64,000 nucleotides of DNA from Mytilus trossulus (taxonomy: Eukaryota; Mollusca; Bivalvia; Mytilida; Mytilidae). Where the stretch lies: contig NC_086376.1 of NCBI RefSeq assembly GCF_036588685.1, forward strand, positions 25,953,930-26,017,929, read 5' to 3'. The stretch's first letter is position 1; each line of letters begins with the position of its first letter. Positions 23,901 through 64,000 of the stretch are shown in pieces. Position numbers and translations under genes: made by a program. The notes under the pieces are model-generated. The model did not search any database. It was not told the DNA's origin and saw nothing but the letters and a program-made list of their open reading frames with translations.

Positions 23901-25674
23901 AATCATTCTCTAAATTATTATGACCACAAAACCTGAATTGTGATGTGTTTTTTTCAGACAGGAAGCACAGCTCTGATATATGCAGCCTACAGGAATCACC
24001 CTGGTGTTGTTCAAGTTCTATTAGAACATGGTGCTGATATGACCATAAAAAATGAGGATGAAATGACAGCAATGGATTTGACAGTAGGGCAGGGTAATAC
24101 AGCAGGTATTGAGCTTGATGTTTACCAAGTTTGCAACTTTAAAGTCAGAGGTTGCTCCCATGTCTGACAGCCTTTTTTGGGGGCTGGCTGAGGGATGTCA
24201 GAGTTTAGTCCATATAGAAAACATGCAAATTTACCATTCAGACTTGGGTGGGAAATTTCTGCCAGTTAAAAACCAAGAGTTGAAAGGAATAACATTTTAT
24301 TTTATGCTACAGGGTTGAAAAGGTTACATATTCATGGAGTAAAATAAGGCATCAAATGATGTTTGAATTATCTACTTGGAAATGAATATTTTACGGTTTC
24401 TAAAAAAGGCAGTCAGATCATCTGACTCAGATGACAGAGCAATCTCTGACTAGTTACTTTTTAGGGAACATCCATTTGACTTTTAGGGCAAAGCAGATTT
24501 TGAAAATGAATAACTTTGTCAGGTAAGAACTGAATATATATATTTCTCTAATTCTTTGGAAATTTAACCCTTTCTGAACCCATTGTATAAATAAATTTAA
24601 TCAAAGTGTGGTTGCTGGTGATCTCAAAAGATCATTGGATGATTTTAAGGGTCATGACCTTTTTAGCTAACTGAATGAATCAAAATATGATAACAGGTGT
24701 TAATGAAATTGACAACTTCGTGCAATGTGAAAGGCACTCGAAGGGGATTTTCGGTTAACAAAAAAGAAAATGTCTTTTTAATCATTAGAGAAACAGATTC
24801 TTACATAGTTACTCGTGAATTATCGGATTTATCCAATCTCGATAGTTAAATTATAAATTTTAAAGTCCTCGCCGAGGCGGCTCAGACTTTAAAATTGATA
24901 ATTTAACTATCTCGATTGGATAAATCCGATAATCCACTGGTATCAATGTAAGAATCTATATTTATCGGTCGTCCCACTGTCTATATCACTCTGTTCAGCT
25001 CTTAATATTATTCCGTATTATGTCTTTGTGACGTCTAATTCTAATACGTTGACCCGGCCTTAATAACTTTGACCAGGACATATCAGCGACGTCATAATGT
25101 TTGAACCGACGTTAATAACTATCAAGTCATCTTTTGTGTGCTGGTGAAACAAAGAAAACACTTCTGAAACATGCAAATATAGCCCGATAAATCGATTATC
25201 AGATTATCTGCATACTGATATTGTAAAATATCAGCTGCTTGACATTATATGAAGGCTTTTTGATCTCGTTTGCTACGCTCACTCATCAAAAAGCTTCATA
25301 TTATGTCTCGCAGCTGATATTTTACGATATCAAAATGCAGATAACCTGATAATGGGTACATAACAAAACAGGATGAAATAAAGTATAATCTGTAACGCAC
25401 AATTCAGAAAATAAATGTGTACAAAACTTCTGCCGAAAGTGGAAATAAATATTTGTGCTGCAAATCTGCAGAAAATAAGCATGGTAGCAGCAGATGATAA
25501 TGATTAATGTGAAGGAAAAAATTCTTCAGACCCCATTTTAACCTTATAATTATATGTTCACCTTTAATGGTGATTCCGCTATGCATCTTTGTAATACATG
25601 AAATAGTTATTCTTTTTGTAATTTCAGTGAGACAGACAATAGACAAACATATGTTGTCTTTATTTGGAGAATGA
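20930..25674 (+). CDS. RFXANK/ANKRA2: RFXANK/ANKRA2-family ankyrin repeat protein, complete (seven exons)
   Basis: Exons 20930-21107, 21355-21413, 21782-21845, 22113-22178, 23051-23277, 23958-24105 and 25628-25674 join in compatible phases (1,0,1,1,0,1) into 262 residues; human RFXANK is close to 260. The N-terminal ~100 residues are polar and Pro/Ser/Lys-rich (KRPPILSPLKRPP). The rest is an ankyrin stack starting NFHQMAAQGEIKLLQQ, with TALLWAAAYGQLTTIEFLLE, NCLLLASAGGYKDIVRMCL and TALIYAAYRNHPGVVQVLLE, then a capping helix on the short last exon (RQTIDKHMLSLFGE, stop). In this family the ankyrin groove binds PxLPxI/L-type peptides. RFXANK is part of the RFX complex with RFX5 and RFXAP; ANKRA2 binds class IIa histone deacetylases and megalin. 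I cannot decide between the two paralogues; invertebrates may have one pro-orthologue. The start is the first Met after an acceptor-like TTTTTAAG, so the 5' UTR may be spliced. Convergent with KATNAL2. Confidence 0.85.
22636..22805. mobile_element. Palindromic element with hammerhead-like motif in each arm
   Basis: The arms ATGCCAAAACACATAATTAA and TTAATTATGTGTTTTAGCAT are inverted. Inside, each arm carries a related hammerhead-like module on opposite strands. On - (22682-22717): CTAATGA, stem GGATCC-TTAT-GGATC, GAAAC, CAGTC. On +: CTGATAA, AAGGCCCTTATTGATC, GAATC, TGGTC, with GCCT/AGGC as stem I. Neither arm has a fully intact core. In the intron before the first main ankyrin exon. Confidence 0.6.
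23650..23870. repeat. TCCTGCCTTTTTTTT degenerate minisatellite
   Basis: Six to eight diverged units of a 25-30 bp motif with TCCTGC(A/C)TTTTTTT. In the intron between ankyrin exons 5 and 6. Confidence 0.7.
24795..24957. repeat. Fold-back MITE
   Basis: Long inverted arms from AGATTCTTACAT to ATGTAAGAATCT, including TATCGGATTTATCCAATC and TTTAAAGTC, around a short GC-rich loop CTCGCCGAGGCGGCTCA. 163 bp, last ankyrin-gene intron. Confidence 0.82.
25196..25352. repeat. Fold-back MITE
   Basis: TTATCAGATTATCTGCAT…AAATATCAGCTGC…GCTTTTTGAT is mirrored by ATCAAAAAGC…GCAGCTGATATTT…ATGCAGATAACCTGATAA. 157 bp, 275 bp upstream of the last ankyrin exon. Confidence 0.82.
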
Positions 25675-26100
25675 CAGACATTATATAATAGATAGGTTCT
25701 AACACAGTCCGAACCCACAAACTAGGAAAAATTTCTTGGTTTAGATGGAGGATGATATGAGGAGGATGACAGTCAGCCATTACACACTTACACAGTAACT
25801 GGTCCTGATAATATTGACATGGTTCCAGGGTCAAAGGGAAATAAATGAGAGAGTTCAAATTGAATTGCATTAGTTCTTTTATTTCATTAAAAAACAGATG
25901 TTGTGAATTCTCAATGAAACAGGCACCCACCAAAGATCATTAAAGTGAACATTTTAAAGTCAAAATGCAAATATAGAATAAAATCCACTACAGGAATATA
26001 AAATAAACAATGAATTAGTCAATGGGACATAGATGGCCCTGCTTTAAAATATGCAAAAACAATGTACTTATTCAATCCTATTTTCTTTGAAACTCATTTA

Positions 26101-26263
26101 TATGGCACAACTTTTTGGAATTTTGGGCCTCAATGCTCTTCAACTTTGTACATGTTTGGCTTTATAACTATTTTGATCTGAGCGTCAATGTTGAGTTTTA
26201 TGTAGACAAAACACGTGTCTGACATATTAAATTATAAGTCTGGTACCTTTGATAACTATTGAC
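26101..26263 (+). repeat. Decayed hammerhead/retrozyme fragment
   Basis: GGCACAACTTTTTGGAATTT, CTCAATGCTCTTCAACTTTG, GAGCGTCAATGTTGAG (core mutated), GTAGACAAAAC, and the family 3' end. About half a unit; intergenic after the ankyrin gene. Confidence 0.72.
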
Positions 26264-26691
26264 ATTTGTTTCTGTATGTTTTAATTAGAGATTATTTAGA
26301 GGTTTGAGAGCTCTCACAGAAAAACTAAGTTATGAGAACAGGAACCAATTTTATGATGTACAGATGTACAAGGTAAACCCTAATTTCCCCTTCACATAGC
26401 TGTTGAGACATACAAATTCCTTGGTAGAGGAGGTACCAGTATGATAGTTGACATATTGCATGAGAAATATTAGGAAATTTAATACAGATGTATAACATTC
26501 ATGTGTTAAAGTAGGTCAAACATGGGATGTAGATCATGGTGAACTGAATGCTGTGAATAATATTATTTTATTTAAAAAGATGATTGTAGCAGTTACATTT
26601 CAATTTATTTGAAACTTGAAATCTACACAGATGTATTTGATAAAGTATTCTGTCCATTCTCCTGTCTTTCCATCATTTTTGTATTTGATTT

Positions 26692-26888
26692 TACTGTGGA
26701 TTCATTATTTTTTGTTTTAATATCAAATTTTGTGTTTTTTGTGGGTACAGGTGAACCATGAATTCAAATGTTCCAGGAATTACACATTTTCTAAAGGCTT
26801 TGTATGCAGAGATTAGCAAAACCATGAAATCAAATACTCACAAGAATGCTAGTTTTCTTCAATCCACTAAATAAATGAATCGACAGTA
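26692..26888. repeat. MITE family 2 copy
   Basis: 197 bp. Starts TACTGTGGATTCATTATT and ends ATGAATCGACAGTA; the interior (GGTACAGGTGAACCATGAAT, AAGGCTTTGTATGCAGA) matches the copy at 7490-8243. Confidence 0.8.
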
Positions 26889-27039
26889 TCTTATAAACTC
26901 ATATTACTAAAATAGTTATCTGTAGACATATGATGAATAAGACGAAGAGTGCTCACGCTGAAATGTCTCGCCTTCTTTACTTATCATTGATATCATGTTA
27001 TTAGTCCTAAAAATAAAGCTTTATCACAACTGTCACATA

Positions 27040-27560
27040 AACTTAACATTAACCAAGAAAACTAAACATTGAACAGTGAACCATGAAAATGCTGTCAAGG
27101 TCAGTTGAACCATGTCAGGCAGACATGTACAGCTAACAATTCTTACATACAACAAATATAGTTGACCTATTGCTTAAAGTTTAAGAAAAACAGACCAAAA
27201 CACAAAATCTTAACAGACCACTGAACCATGAAAATGAGGTCAAGGTCAGATGACACCTGTCAGCTAGCTAGACAAGTACACCTTACAATCATTCCATACA
27301 CCAAATATAATAGACCTATTACATACAGTATAAGTAAAACAGACCAAAACACAAAAACTTCACTATAACCACTGAACCATGAAAATGAGGTCAAGGTCAG
27401 ATGACACCTGTCAGTTGGACATGTACACCTTACAGTCCTTCCATACACCTCATATACAAGACTTATCACCTATAGTATCTGAGATATGGACTTTACCACC
27501 AAAACTTAACATTGTTCACTGATCCATGAAATATGGTGGAGGCCAAATGAAAACTGTCTG
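27040..27560. repeat. Tandem repeat, inverted relative of 12180-12960
   Basis: Three to four units containing CCATGAAAATGAGGTCAAGG, GATGACACCTGTCAG and CAGACCAAAACACAAAA. Intergenic, between the ankyrin gene and KATNAL2. Confidence 0.75.
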
Positions 27561-28234
27561 AAGGGCATGAGAACCTTGCAAGGTATGCACATACCAAATA
27601 TAGTTATCCTATTACTTATAATTAGAGAGAATTTTACATTACAAAAAATCTTATCTTTTTTTCAAGTAGTCATTGAACCATTTGAAGTTAGCTAACGCTG
27701 CCGCCTATCCCTATGTCGAGCTTTCTGCGACAAAAGTTGCAGGCTCGACAAATGACTCAAATGTTTATCCAGTGGTTAAATTGTGTTGTTTACAAACTGG
27801 TTAAGGATTGCCCAGCTATCCACTGAACAAAATGCTATCCAGGGGACAACTCCCATAACCAGATAACTCTTAATAATATTATTCATGTTTAACCAAACTT
27901 ATTATCCATGTTTTCTGTTGTCTAAAATTTGAACTGCTATTACCTTGGCTACCATCAGAAACTTTGACTTAAGTAAATTTATTTAATTCCATATCTGCAT
28001 CATCAAGCTTATTTTAGCCAATTAATTTATTTGGAGATATTGTCTTGCGGATTGTTTCTGCTGTGTAGTTTTATTTTTATTCACTTTTTCTGAATGGATA
28101 TTATTTAAATCTTTTCTGTCAACCTATAAGTTTTTTTTAGTCCTCTACTGACAAATTCAATGGGTACTTACAAGTTTGCACTCCATCCGTCTGTCTGTTG
28201 TTATGCTTCAAGGTATATGATTTAGTGATACGTT

Positions 28235-28434
28235 TCATGCGTTTTTATCCTAGGCATAGATTACCTTAGCCGTATTTGGCACAACTTTTTGGAATTTTGG
28301 ATCCTCAATGCTCTTCAACTTTGTACTTGTTTGGCTTTTAAATATTTTGAAATCAGCGTCACTGATGAGTCTAATGTAGACAAAATGCGTGTCTGGCGTA
28401 CTAAATTATAATCCTGGTACCTTTGATAACTATT
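28235..28434 (+). repeat. Decayed hammerhead/retrozyme fragment
   Basis: Keeps GCGTCACTGATGAGTC and TGTCTGGCGTACT but has GACAAAAT instead of GACGAAAC, so the core lacks its conserved G. Starts TATCCTAGGCATAGATTACC as in the 58 kb unit and ends GATAACTATT. Confidence 0.75.
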
Positions 28435-31400
28435 CATCATGAAAAGTTACAGATTAAGTTTGAATTCTGTTCTGGTCTAATGATTTTGTGCAGAATGATG
28501 GAATTCTTTTCACACATTTTATTACATGTACTTGTAATTACTAAGTTTTTTTGTTTTTTTTATCAAATGTTCATTTGTTCCTTCAATATCATGCATCTAA
28601 TAATAAAATATCATTTTTCCTTGTATAGAATATTGATTGATGCTTTCTTGATTTAATTGATCAAATGCAGGACTTGACCATAGTCATGTTTCCTTAAACT
28701 GTAGTGCAAGGTGACTCAGTTAATCTGCTGACCACCTGCTCTGAGAGAGGAAACCCATGTTAAACATACTATAGGTTGTTTTCTTGTTTATTGAACTCAT
28801 TCTAAGGCAATCAATAAATAAATTCATAAACAAAGTTTTCAAATTTTATATAGTAAAAATAAATATATAAATTTGTGTATAACAATTCACCCCATTAACC
28901 CTAACCAGTGTTCTTTTAGTTGTATGCAAAATTGTTGGTCAAGTTTTACAAATTAATATTGACCATGGGGACTTTGTATCAAACATATTTGGTAAAACAA
29001 ATCTGCATGTGAAATGAACTTTTTAAGCTGTTTTCAAAATATGAGATTGTGGTCAACTGTTCACATGTAAGTGTGTTTGTCTGTGTTATTATTTATAATG
29101 GTTGAATATTAGATTTCACAGTCATTAAGTCATGAAATCTAGATTGGAAACAAGTGACATATGTCTTCAAAATATATATTGTTAACCTCTTTAAAAAAAA
29201 TGACTCCAAAAATTCTACTATGCATGTGTTATATCTAACATTTGCTGTTGCATGTGCATATCTATTCCATTATTTAATTATTAAAACAGATTAAAAGCAG
29301 TGGTTGCTTGAACAAGTCTTTTTTTTTTACCAGGAGTGTATTTTTATTAAATGAAGAATGACAAGAAAAAACTTGTTTACAATTACTCACAAAAGGTAAT
29401 TGGTAAATTTACAAGGGAGTACTTTCCTAGGAACAACATTTAGCTATGGATGCAATAAATTTATCTTTACTTTAAAAAAAACCCATCTAAATCAGTGGCG
29501 ACTAGATTTCTTTCTTTCTCCTGCTTAAAATTTGCAATTTTATAATAAGAGTTTTGCCAACTGACTTGTAAAAAGATAACATGTAAACTGAAACTGACCA
29601 CTCATTTTGACAAACAGGAAAGAAAGTTCAAACCTGAAGACATCCTATCTCACTGTATAAAACAATTACATTTATTTCAGTGCACACAACAACAACTTTA
29701 AGTGTTCTTTATTTTATACAGATAAAATTGCTCTGACTAGATTTAATATTTTTGTATCAATATCATTTTTCTATTAACAAGGACCAGTGGGTACATATAA
29801 GAAATCTTTAAATTAGCCATTTTTATTAGCAAGAACAAATACTGGTGTCCAATTGGTTCAAAGGTATCTTTTAATTTGATTAAAAACAATTAAAAGGAAT
29901 TGTTCTTTCCCCTTAAATAAACACATGAATATATTCCTTAATATAAATCAACCTTAAAACATTAGAAAAATCTAGTAACACAATAATATCATAGTTGCAG
30001 CACTTAGAAATACTGAAGCAGGACTATTCTATTACACACTGTTCACTACACAACACTTTAATACTGATTGATTTATTTACATATAATTATAAATAACTAC
30101 ATTGCACTCATTTGATGCTACAAGCACATTAACTTTTACTTCTATAATTGGTGATTTGATGGGGTGAACATATCTTAAATATTTTTTAACAGATAAAAAA
30201 ATAGTTCTGTTACAGATGAATTTCTATTCATATAATGAACAATATTAAATGTAACTTCTTATTAATTTGTTTTACCTATATTTTGCAACGACATTTAAAG
30301 CATTTGACAACTGTTTAAAATCCTGAATGTCATGCCAAAACTGGAATATTTTATCAATGTTAGAATGGACATGTACAGTAGAGATCAGTTGACGATTCCT
30401 ACCCAAAAAACCAGCTGTAAAAATAAGGGAGATAATCCTTTGACAAGTACTTTCCTTAAATAACTGTAAACGATACAAGTGCATAGCCTCTTAGTGTCTT
30501 GTACAAAATATATGAAACAACCATAAATACTATAAAAACAATAATTAAAATTAATAAATTATCAACAAAAATATCACAGACAGTAATATGTATTTGGACG
30601 GAATGCTACAAAACAGTTTCAATCAAAAAAAAAAAATGGTAGTATTTGTATTATAAAGTTCATGTTTTGAACGGAGTAGGTGCCTTGGACGAAATGCTAC
30701 AAAACATTTTCAGTTTACAAATGGTAGTATTTGTAAGTTCATGTTTTAATTAGAATATGTACCTTTAAAAAAAAATAATGGTGTTATTTGGAAAGAGTGT
30801 CAGAGAAGAAATATTTACGTATCAACAAAACACACCAGTATTTCAATGAAGTATTGAATGTAACCAACAGATTATACTTGAAAAAAAAATGAAGGTAATT
30901 CTAAACAGAATACACGATTCAGCTACATCTTCACAAGGCATTCTTTGTTGACTTCTAAAAATTGAAGTTTCTGTTATTTTCATATTGCTGTTTGATAAAC
31001 ACAAAATATATAACATTTCTTACTAGTGTTTTTAATAGAATGCTGAGAATAAATGTAGAATGCCAAAACAGCCCTAACCAGTGAAAGGTCAATTTAATGA
31101 AGACTATAACATGTATGATTTAAAAAATAAATTAAGTATGATTTGATGCAAAAGTTTTTCTTTATGAAAAATGGGAATTGTGAGTGATACAAATGCCAGG
31201 CTCTCGAAGAATGAATGAATTTCTTCATTTCTGTAAAAAGTACAATAATCATTACCATGTGTCTACTAACAAGAATAAAAATTGGGAATTTGAACAGCAG
31301 TATCACACTTGACCCTATCAAGGGAATTATAGCAGCACTTTATATTTGCATTGCGTTTCATATGAACCAATCAGCTTGTCAATAGATGTAGCTTATCAGC

Positions 31401-32125
31401 TTTCGTTTTATTTAAGGATTGTGTCTTAATAATCTTGACCAGTAATTTAATGTATTATGTTTTAAGTAGAATTTCATATGCAATACTTCTGTATTTTATA
31501 TTCTAAATATAAAACTATGGAAAACAAGATTTCTTCTGTTTATCATTATTTTTCTCCTTCATGACATTAATAAAGACCTTACAAAGTTTTTAGGCAACGA
31601 AAAAATAAAATTGACTTTTATAATATAACACATTCAATTATAATAAAGCATCCTAGGAAAATGTGCTTAGTAATTTAACATTTGCAATAAGTTTGGTCCC
31701 TACAAAATAGTCATTTCATGAAACACACCTGTTATATAATATATATAAAAGTACAGATCTTTTTTAAAATTGACATGTATTCTCCTTGGGAGATGAATTC
31801 ACCATAACATTTCTATGACAAAAACTTAACATATGGTTTACATAGAAAAAAACATTCTTAAATCCTCAATAAATATCTGAACTTAAATGTACAGGTGAAA
31901 TCATACCAATGTGATATATGTAATAAATAGCATCCAGGCTTTCCATTCAGACACAGTCTGATTTATTTTCTGTCTCACACATTTGACACACAATCATCTG
32001 ACATTCAATCGGTGAATACTGATGTTTGGTTCAACAGAGGTGCACTTTGACTGAATCTCTATCATTTACACATGCCATGGTGTTTTATCGCAGAATGTAT
32101 TTCTCTTGAGAATGATACTCCATAA

Positions 32126-61371
<29,246 letters not shown>

Positions 61372-61710
61372 CTGTGCAAAGACATTAACTTTTGTAAAAT
61401 TATTTATGTGTATTATGAAAATTATAAAACACTTATTAATTAATCGTGAAAGTCATGTGTCCACTACCAGATCTAAATGTGCAGTTCATATTCTTTCTAT
61501 AAAAAGTATATGCTGGTAGTTGACATTTTACTCAGAAAATAAAATACATTATATTTCTGAAAACTAAACATTGGTGAATTAAACTATTAAAAATAAGGTA
61601 GGTCAGGTAACCTCTGTCATATAAACGAATACTCAAAGATCTTTCTGAAGACCAAATATAGTTGATTTTTTAAAAGTAACTAAATATGTCATCTACAAAA
61701 TATCACTAAC

Positions 61711-61982
61711 AAGAATGTGTCCATAGTACACAGATGCCCCACCCACACTATGATATCATTTTCTATGTTTAGTGGACAGTGAAATTTTGGTAAAAACTCT
61801 TATTTGACATTATAAATAGACGATCATATCATAGGGAAATTGTCTTCTAAGATTCAAGTTGATTGGAATTCAACTTCATCAAAATCTACCTTGATCAAAA
61901 ACTTTAACCTGACACTAGACAGACAGACAGACAAAGGGATGCTAGGACGGAAAACATAATGTCCATCAATGGGACATAAAAT
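61711..61982 (+). mobile_element. GATGCCCC VNTR element, one unit
   Basis: Starts GTACACAGATGCCCCACCC and ends with (ACAG)n microsatellite, then ATGTCCATCAATGGGACAT hairpin and AAAA. The unit includes CAAGTTGATTGGAATTCAAC and CTTTAACCTGA. Same family as 63192-63660. Confidence 0.72.
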
Positions 61983-62587
61983 TTAGCATTGAGTGATTGA
62001 TTCTATCAAACAAATGGACCATGGTCGGAAATAAAATGATGGACTAACAACTTACACAAAAAAATCAAAGTTTAGACCACAAGGCATCAAAATACAGAAC
62101 ATATTTTCAATCTTCTGAAATGTAATAGGCCTCTTATATAATCATTTGCAGCCAAAATGCCCTCAGTAACCAAACGCATGTCCCAATCTGTATCTAAGGG
62201 AATTTGACAAATATTTTTGGAGCTGAACTGGGAAGTAAAATGGTATTTTCTTCTACGTGTGAAAAACTTCATTATAATCAGAATATAAAATTGTGCTGAG
62301 AATCAATAATTTCCTGAAAATGAGTATATATAGCATTGAAGAAATGTGTCAATTCTGCTTGATAAATGAGATTATATTGAAAAAAAGTTAGGCTAGAGTA
62401 TTTAAATGCTTTGGAAGTTTGTGAAAATGTCACTGTTAAAAAAAAAACTTTTGAAAGTAGTGTTATGCTATATAAGCATTAAGTTTGAATGGTGTGCTGT
62501 GAAAAGTGTTTTTTAACAATCTGCCTATAGTGGTAAAATTTAGCATAAGAAGATTACAGTGTTGCTTTAAACTTAACTTTAATATTA

Positions 62588-62936
62588 AACAGACTATTAT
62601 TTCAACTTGGAATTATTTTTGATTAAAGAATTTGCATAATTTCTTGTGATTGAAATATTAATAAGTTCCATGTTTATTTTGCATTATAATGTATTTTAGC
62701 ATTGCATAACACTTTCCATACAATGTAGTTGTATAGTAAGTGTTGTGCACGGCACAGTACATTCTATTAAAAATGTGAATTCCTCTTTGTAACAGAAAAT
62801 GTTGTGCACCACACAGAACTTTAATTTACAGAAAAAAAACATGGAATTTTATTAAAAATTTCAAGCACAAGAAATTATGCAAATTCCATAATTAAGAATA
62901 ATTCCAAGTTGAAATAATAGCCTGTTAACAGTGTTT
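62588..62936. repeat. MITE with ~95-bp terminal inverted repeats
   Basis: The left arm (AACAGACTATTATTTCAACT, TTTGCATAATTTCTTGTG) is mirrored at 62842-62936. The interior holds GTTGTGCACGGCACAG and GTTGTGCACCACACAG. 349 bp. Confidence 0.8.
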
Positions 62937-63191
62937 AATACACAGTTTTTCTTTTAATTTATCTAATTGGTAAACATCCATAAAACTAAAATTGTTCTGT
63001 GGTAAATCTGAAGTAACTGTAAATGTTTAAGCATTGATTGTGTGTAAATTCAAATTGTTTGAATTTTAACTCATACATTTTGTATCTGTATTCTAAAGAT
63101 GCATATTTTTATAAATGATCTTTCGTTTATGATCTCTTTTTCAGTCAACTTTAGATGACAGGTAATTATATTATGAGGATATCCAACTTTA

Positions 63192-63660
63192 AACAAGAAT
63201 GTGTCCAAAGTACACAGATGCCCCACTCGCACTATCATTTTCCATGTTCAATGGACTGTGAAATTGGGTAAATAATCTAATTTGGCATTATAATTAGAGA
63301 GATCATGTCATAAGCAAAATGTGTACTAAGTTTCAAGTTGATTGGACTTCAGCTTCATCAAAAACTACCTTGACCAAAAACTTTAACCTGAAACTTGCAC
63401 TTTCATTTTCTATGTTCAGTGGACCGTGAAATTAGGGTCAAAAGTCTAATTTGGTCTTAAAATTAGAAAGATCATTTCATTAGCAACAAGTGTACTAAGT
63501 TTCAAATTGATTGAACTTCAACTTCATCAAAAACTACATTGACCAAAAACTTTAACCTGAAGCAGGACAGACGGACAAACGGATGGACAGACAGACGGAT
63601 GAACGGACGCACAGACCAGAAAACATAATGCCCCTCTTCTATCGTAGGTGGGGCATAAAA
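63192..63660 (+). mobile_element. GATGCCCC VNTR element, two units
   Basis: Starts GTGTCCAAAGTACACAGATG then CCCCAC. It holds two ~170-bp units (…TTCAAGTTGATTGGACTTC…), then ACGGACAAACGGATGGACAG microsatellite and GCCCCTCTTC…GTGGGGCATAAAA, a terminal hairpin. Confidence 0.78.
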
Positions 63661-64000
63661 AGTAAACATGGTAAATGTGATAAATAGAAACAGAGACTGA
63701 CAAACAAGACATTGTAAATTTTCATGATAAACCAAATGTCCGTCAGACCTGTCCAGTTAAAATATTGTTAGGCCAGTAAAATTTGGACATAAACATGTCT
63801 CACAGGCAATATAAATTTAATGAAATCATATGATTTACTAAATTTCAGGCTTGCAAGTCAAAAACAATTTCATGAATACTAATTATAAGGTCTAGTTTAT
63901 TGGAATTTGGAAATCAAATACAATCAAACTGAATAACAAAGAGCATTCAACTTTTTTAACATAGTCTTAATATGCCTATAACTCTTGCCAATAACTTGTA

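Larger units (their letters stand above)
25675..32125. other. Convergent intergenic region: 3' UTRs and repeats
   Basis: Contains both gene ends plus the repeats at 26101, 26692, 27040 and 28235. AATAAA-like signals after the ankyrin stop occur near 25839, 25978 and 26002. 28440-32125 is AT-rich; I see no gene there. Confidence 0.6.
61372..64000 (-). other. KATNAL2 upstream intron, right edge
   Basis: The first exon in view begins with two bases of a split codon, so coding continues upstream. No LisH-coding exon was found up to 64000. The stretch holds the repeats at 61711, 62588 and 63192. Confidence 0.6.

Noticed and set aside
24313..24347. Possible last ankyrin exon (GLKRLHIHGVK then stop) after TTATGCTACAG
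   Set aside because: Phase fits, but the exon at 25628-25674 has a stronger acceptor and codes the capping helix expected in RFXANK/ANKRA2.
62087..62272. Minus-strand ORF with QIPLDTDWDMRLVTEGILAA
   Set aside because: Reads like protein but matches no LisH or katanin sequence I know, and lacks a fitting donor and phase to the next KATNAL2 exon.

Overview
The window looks like nuclear DNA of a bivalve mollusc, probably a mytilid mussel. It is AT-rich and intron-rich, with small exons in kilobase introns. The repeats are of kinds I associate with mussel genomes: hammerhead-ribozyme tandem repeats, a Penelope-like element, a BEL/Pao LTR element, MITEs, and LINE/SINE copies ending in CAATCAATC. 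The species is inferred; no marker gene is present.

Three host genes can be built exon by exon. (1) The 3' half of CCDC171 lies on the + strand (nine exons, 188-8930; the 5' end is outside the window). (2) A complete RFXANK/ANKRA2-type ankyrin gene lies on the + strand (seven exons, 20930-25674, 262 residues). (3) Most of katanin p60 ATPase-like KATNAL2 lies on the - strand (18 exons, 61371 down to 32126; the N-terminal LisH exons lie beyond the right edge). Genes 2 and 3 converge. Splice phases agree across all three models, which supports them strongly.

KATNAL2 is the most unusual host gene. Its linker is built from four consecutive phase-2 microexons (27, 39, 15 and 27 nt) that code Arg/Ser-rich peptides. 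The exon carrying the pore-loop region is followed by an 84-bp-period tandem duplication that repeats its splice donor in frame. A possible 99-nt cassette exon could be inserted just after it.

Mobile DNA fills the rest. 14773-17817 is a Penelope-like element (RT plus GIY-YIG endonuclease) bounded by 853-bp inverted arms with no difference seen. 38789-45074 is a young BEL/Pao element in a KATNAL2 intron: 186-bp LTRs with two differences, ATTAT target-site duplication. Its gag-pol frame is broken only by a 422-bp SINE with its own 12-bp duplication. 7490-8243 is a MITE split by a 5'-truncated LINE whose 3' tail matches that SINE. 45765-48080 is a VNTR-bearing element with hairpins at both ends, and several fold-back elements are scattered about.

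The best candidate for an unusual system is 57943-58732, in a KATNAL2 intron. It is a 355-bp-period tandem array with three type I hammerhead ribozyme motifs whose cores and stems are intact by eye. They would release 355-nt RNAs, as expected of a metazoan retrozyme (small circular-RNA retroelement). Decayed relatives lie at 18.3, 26.2 and 28.4 kb, and a palindromic element with hammerhead-like arms lies in an intron of the ankyrin gene at 22.6-22.8 kb.
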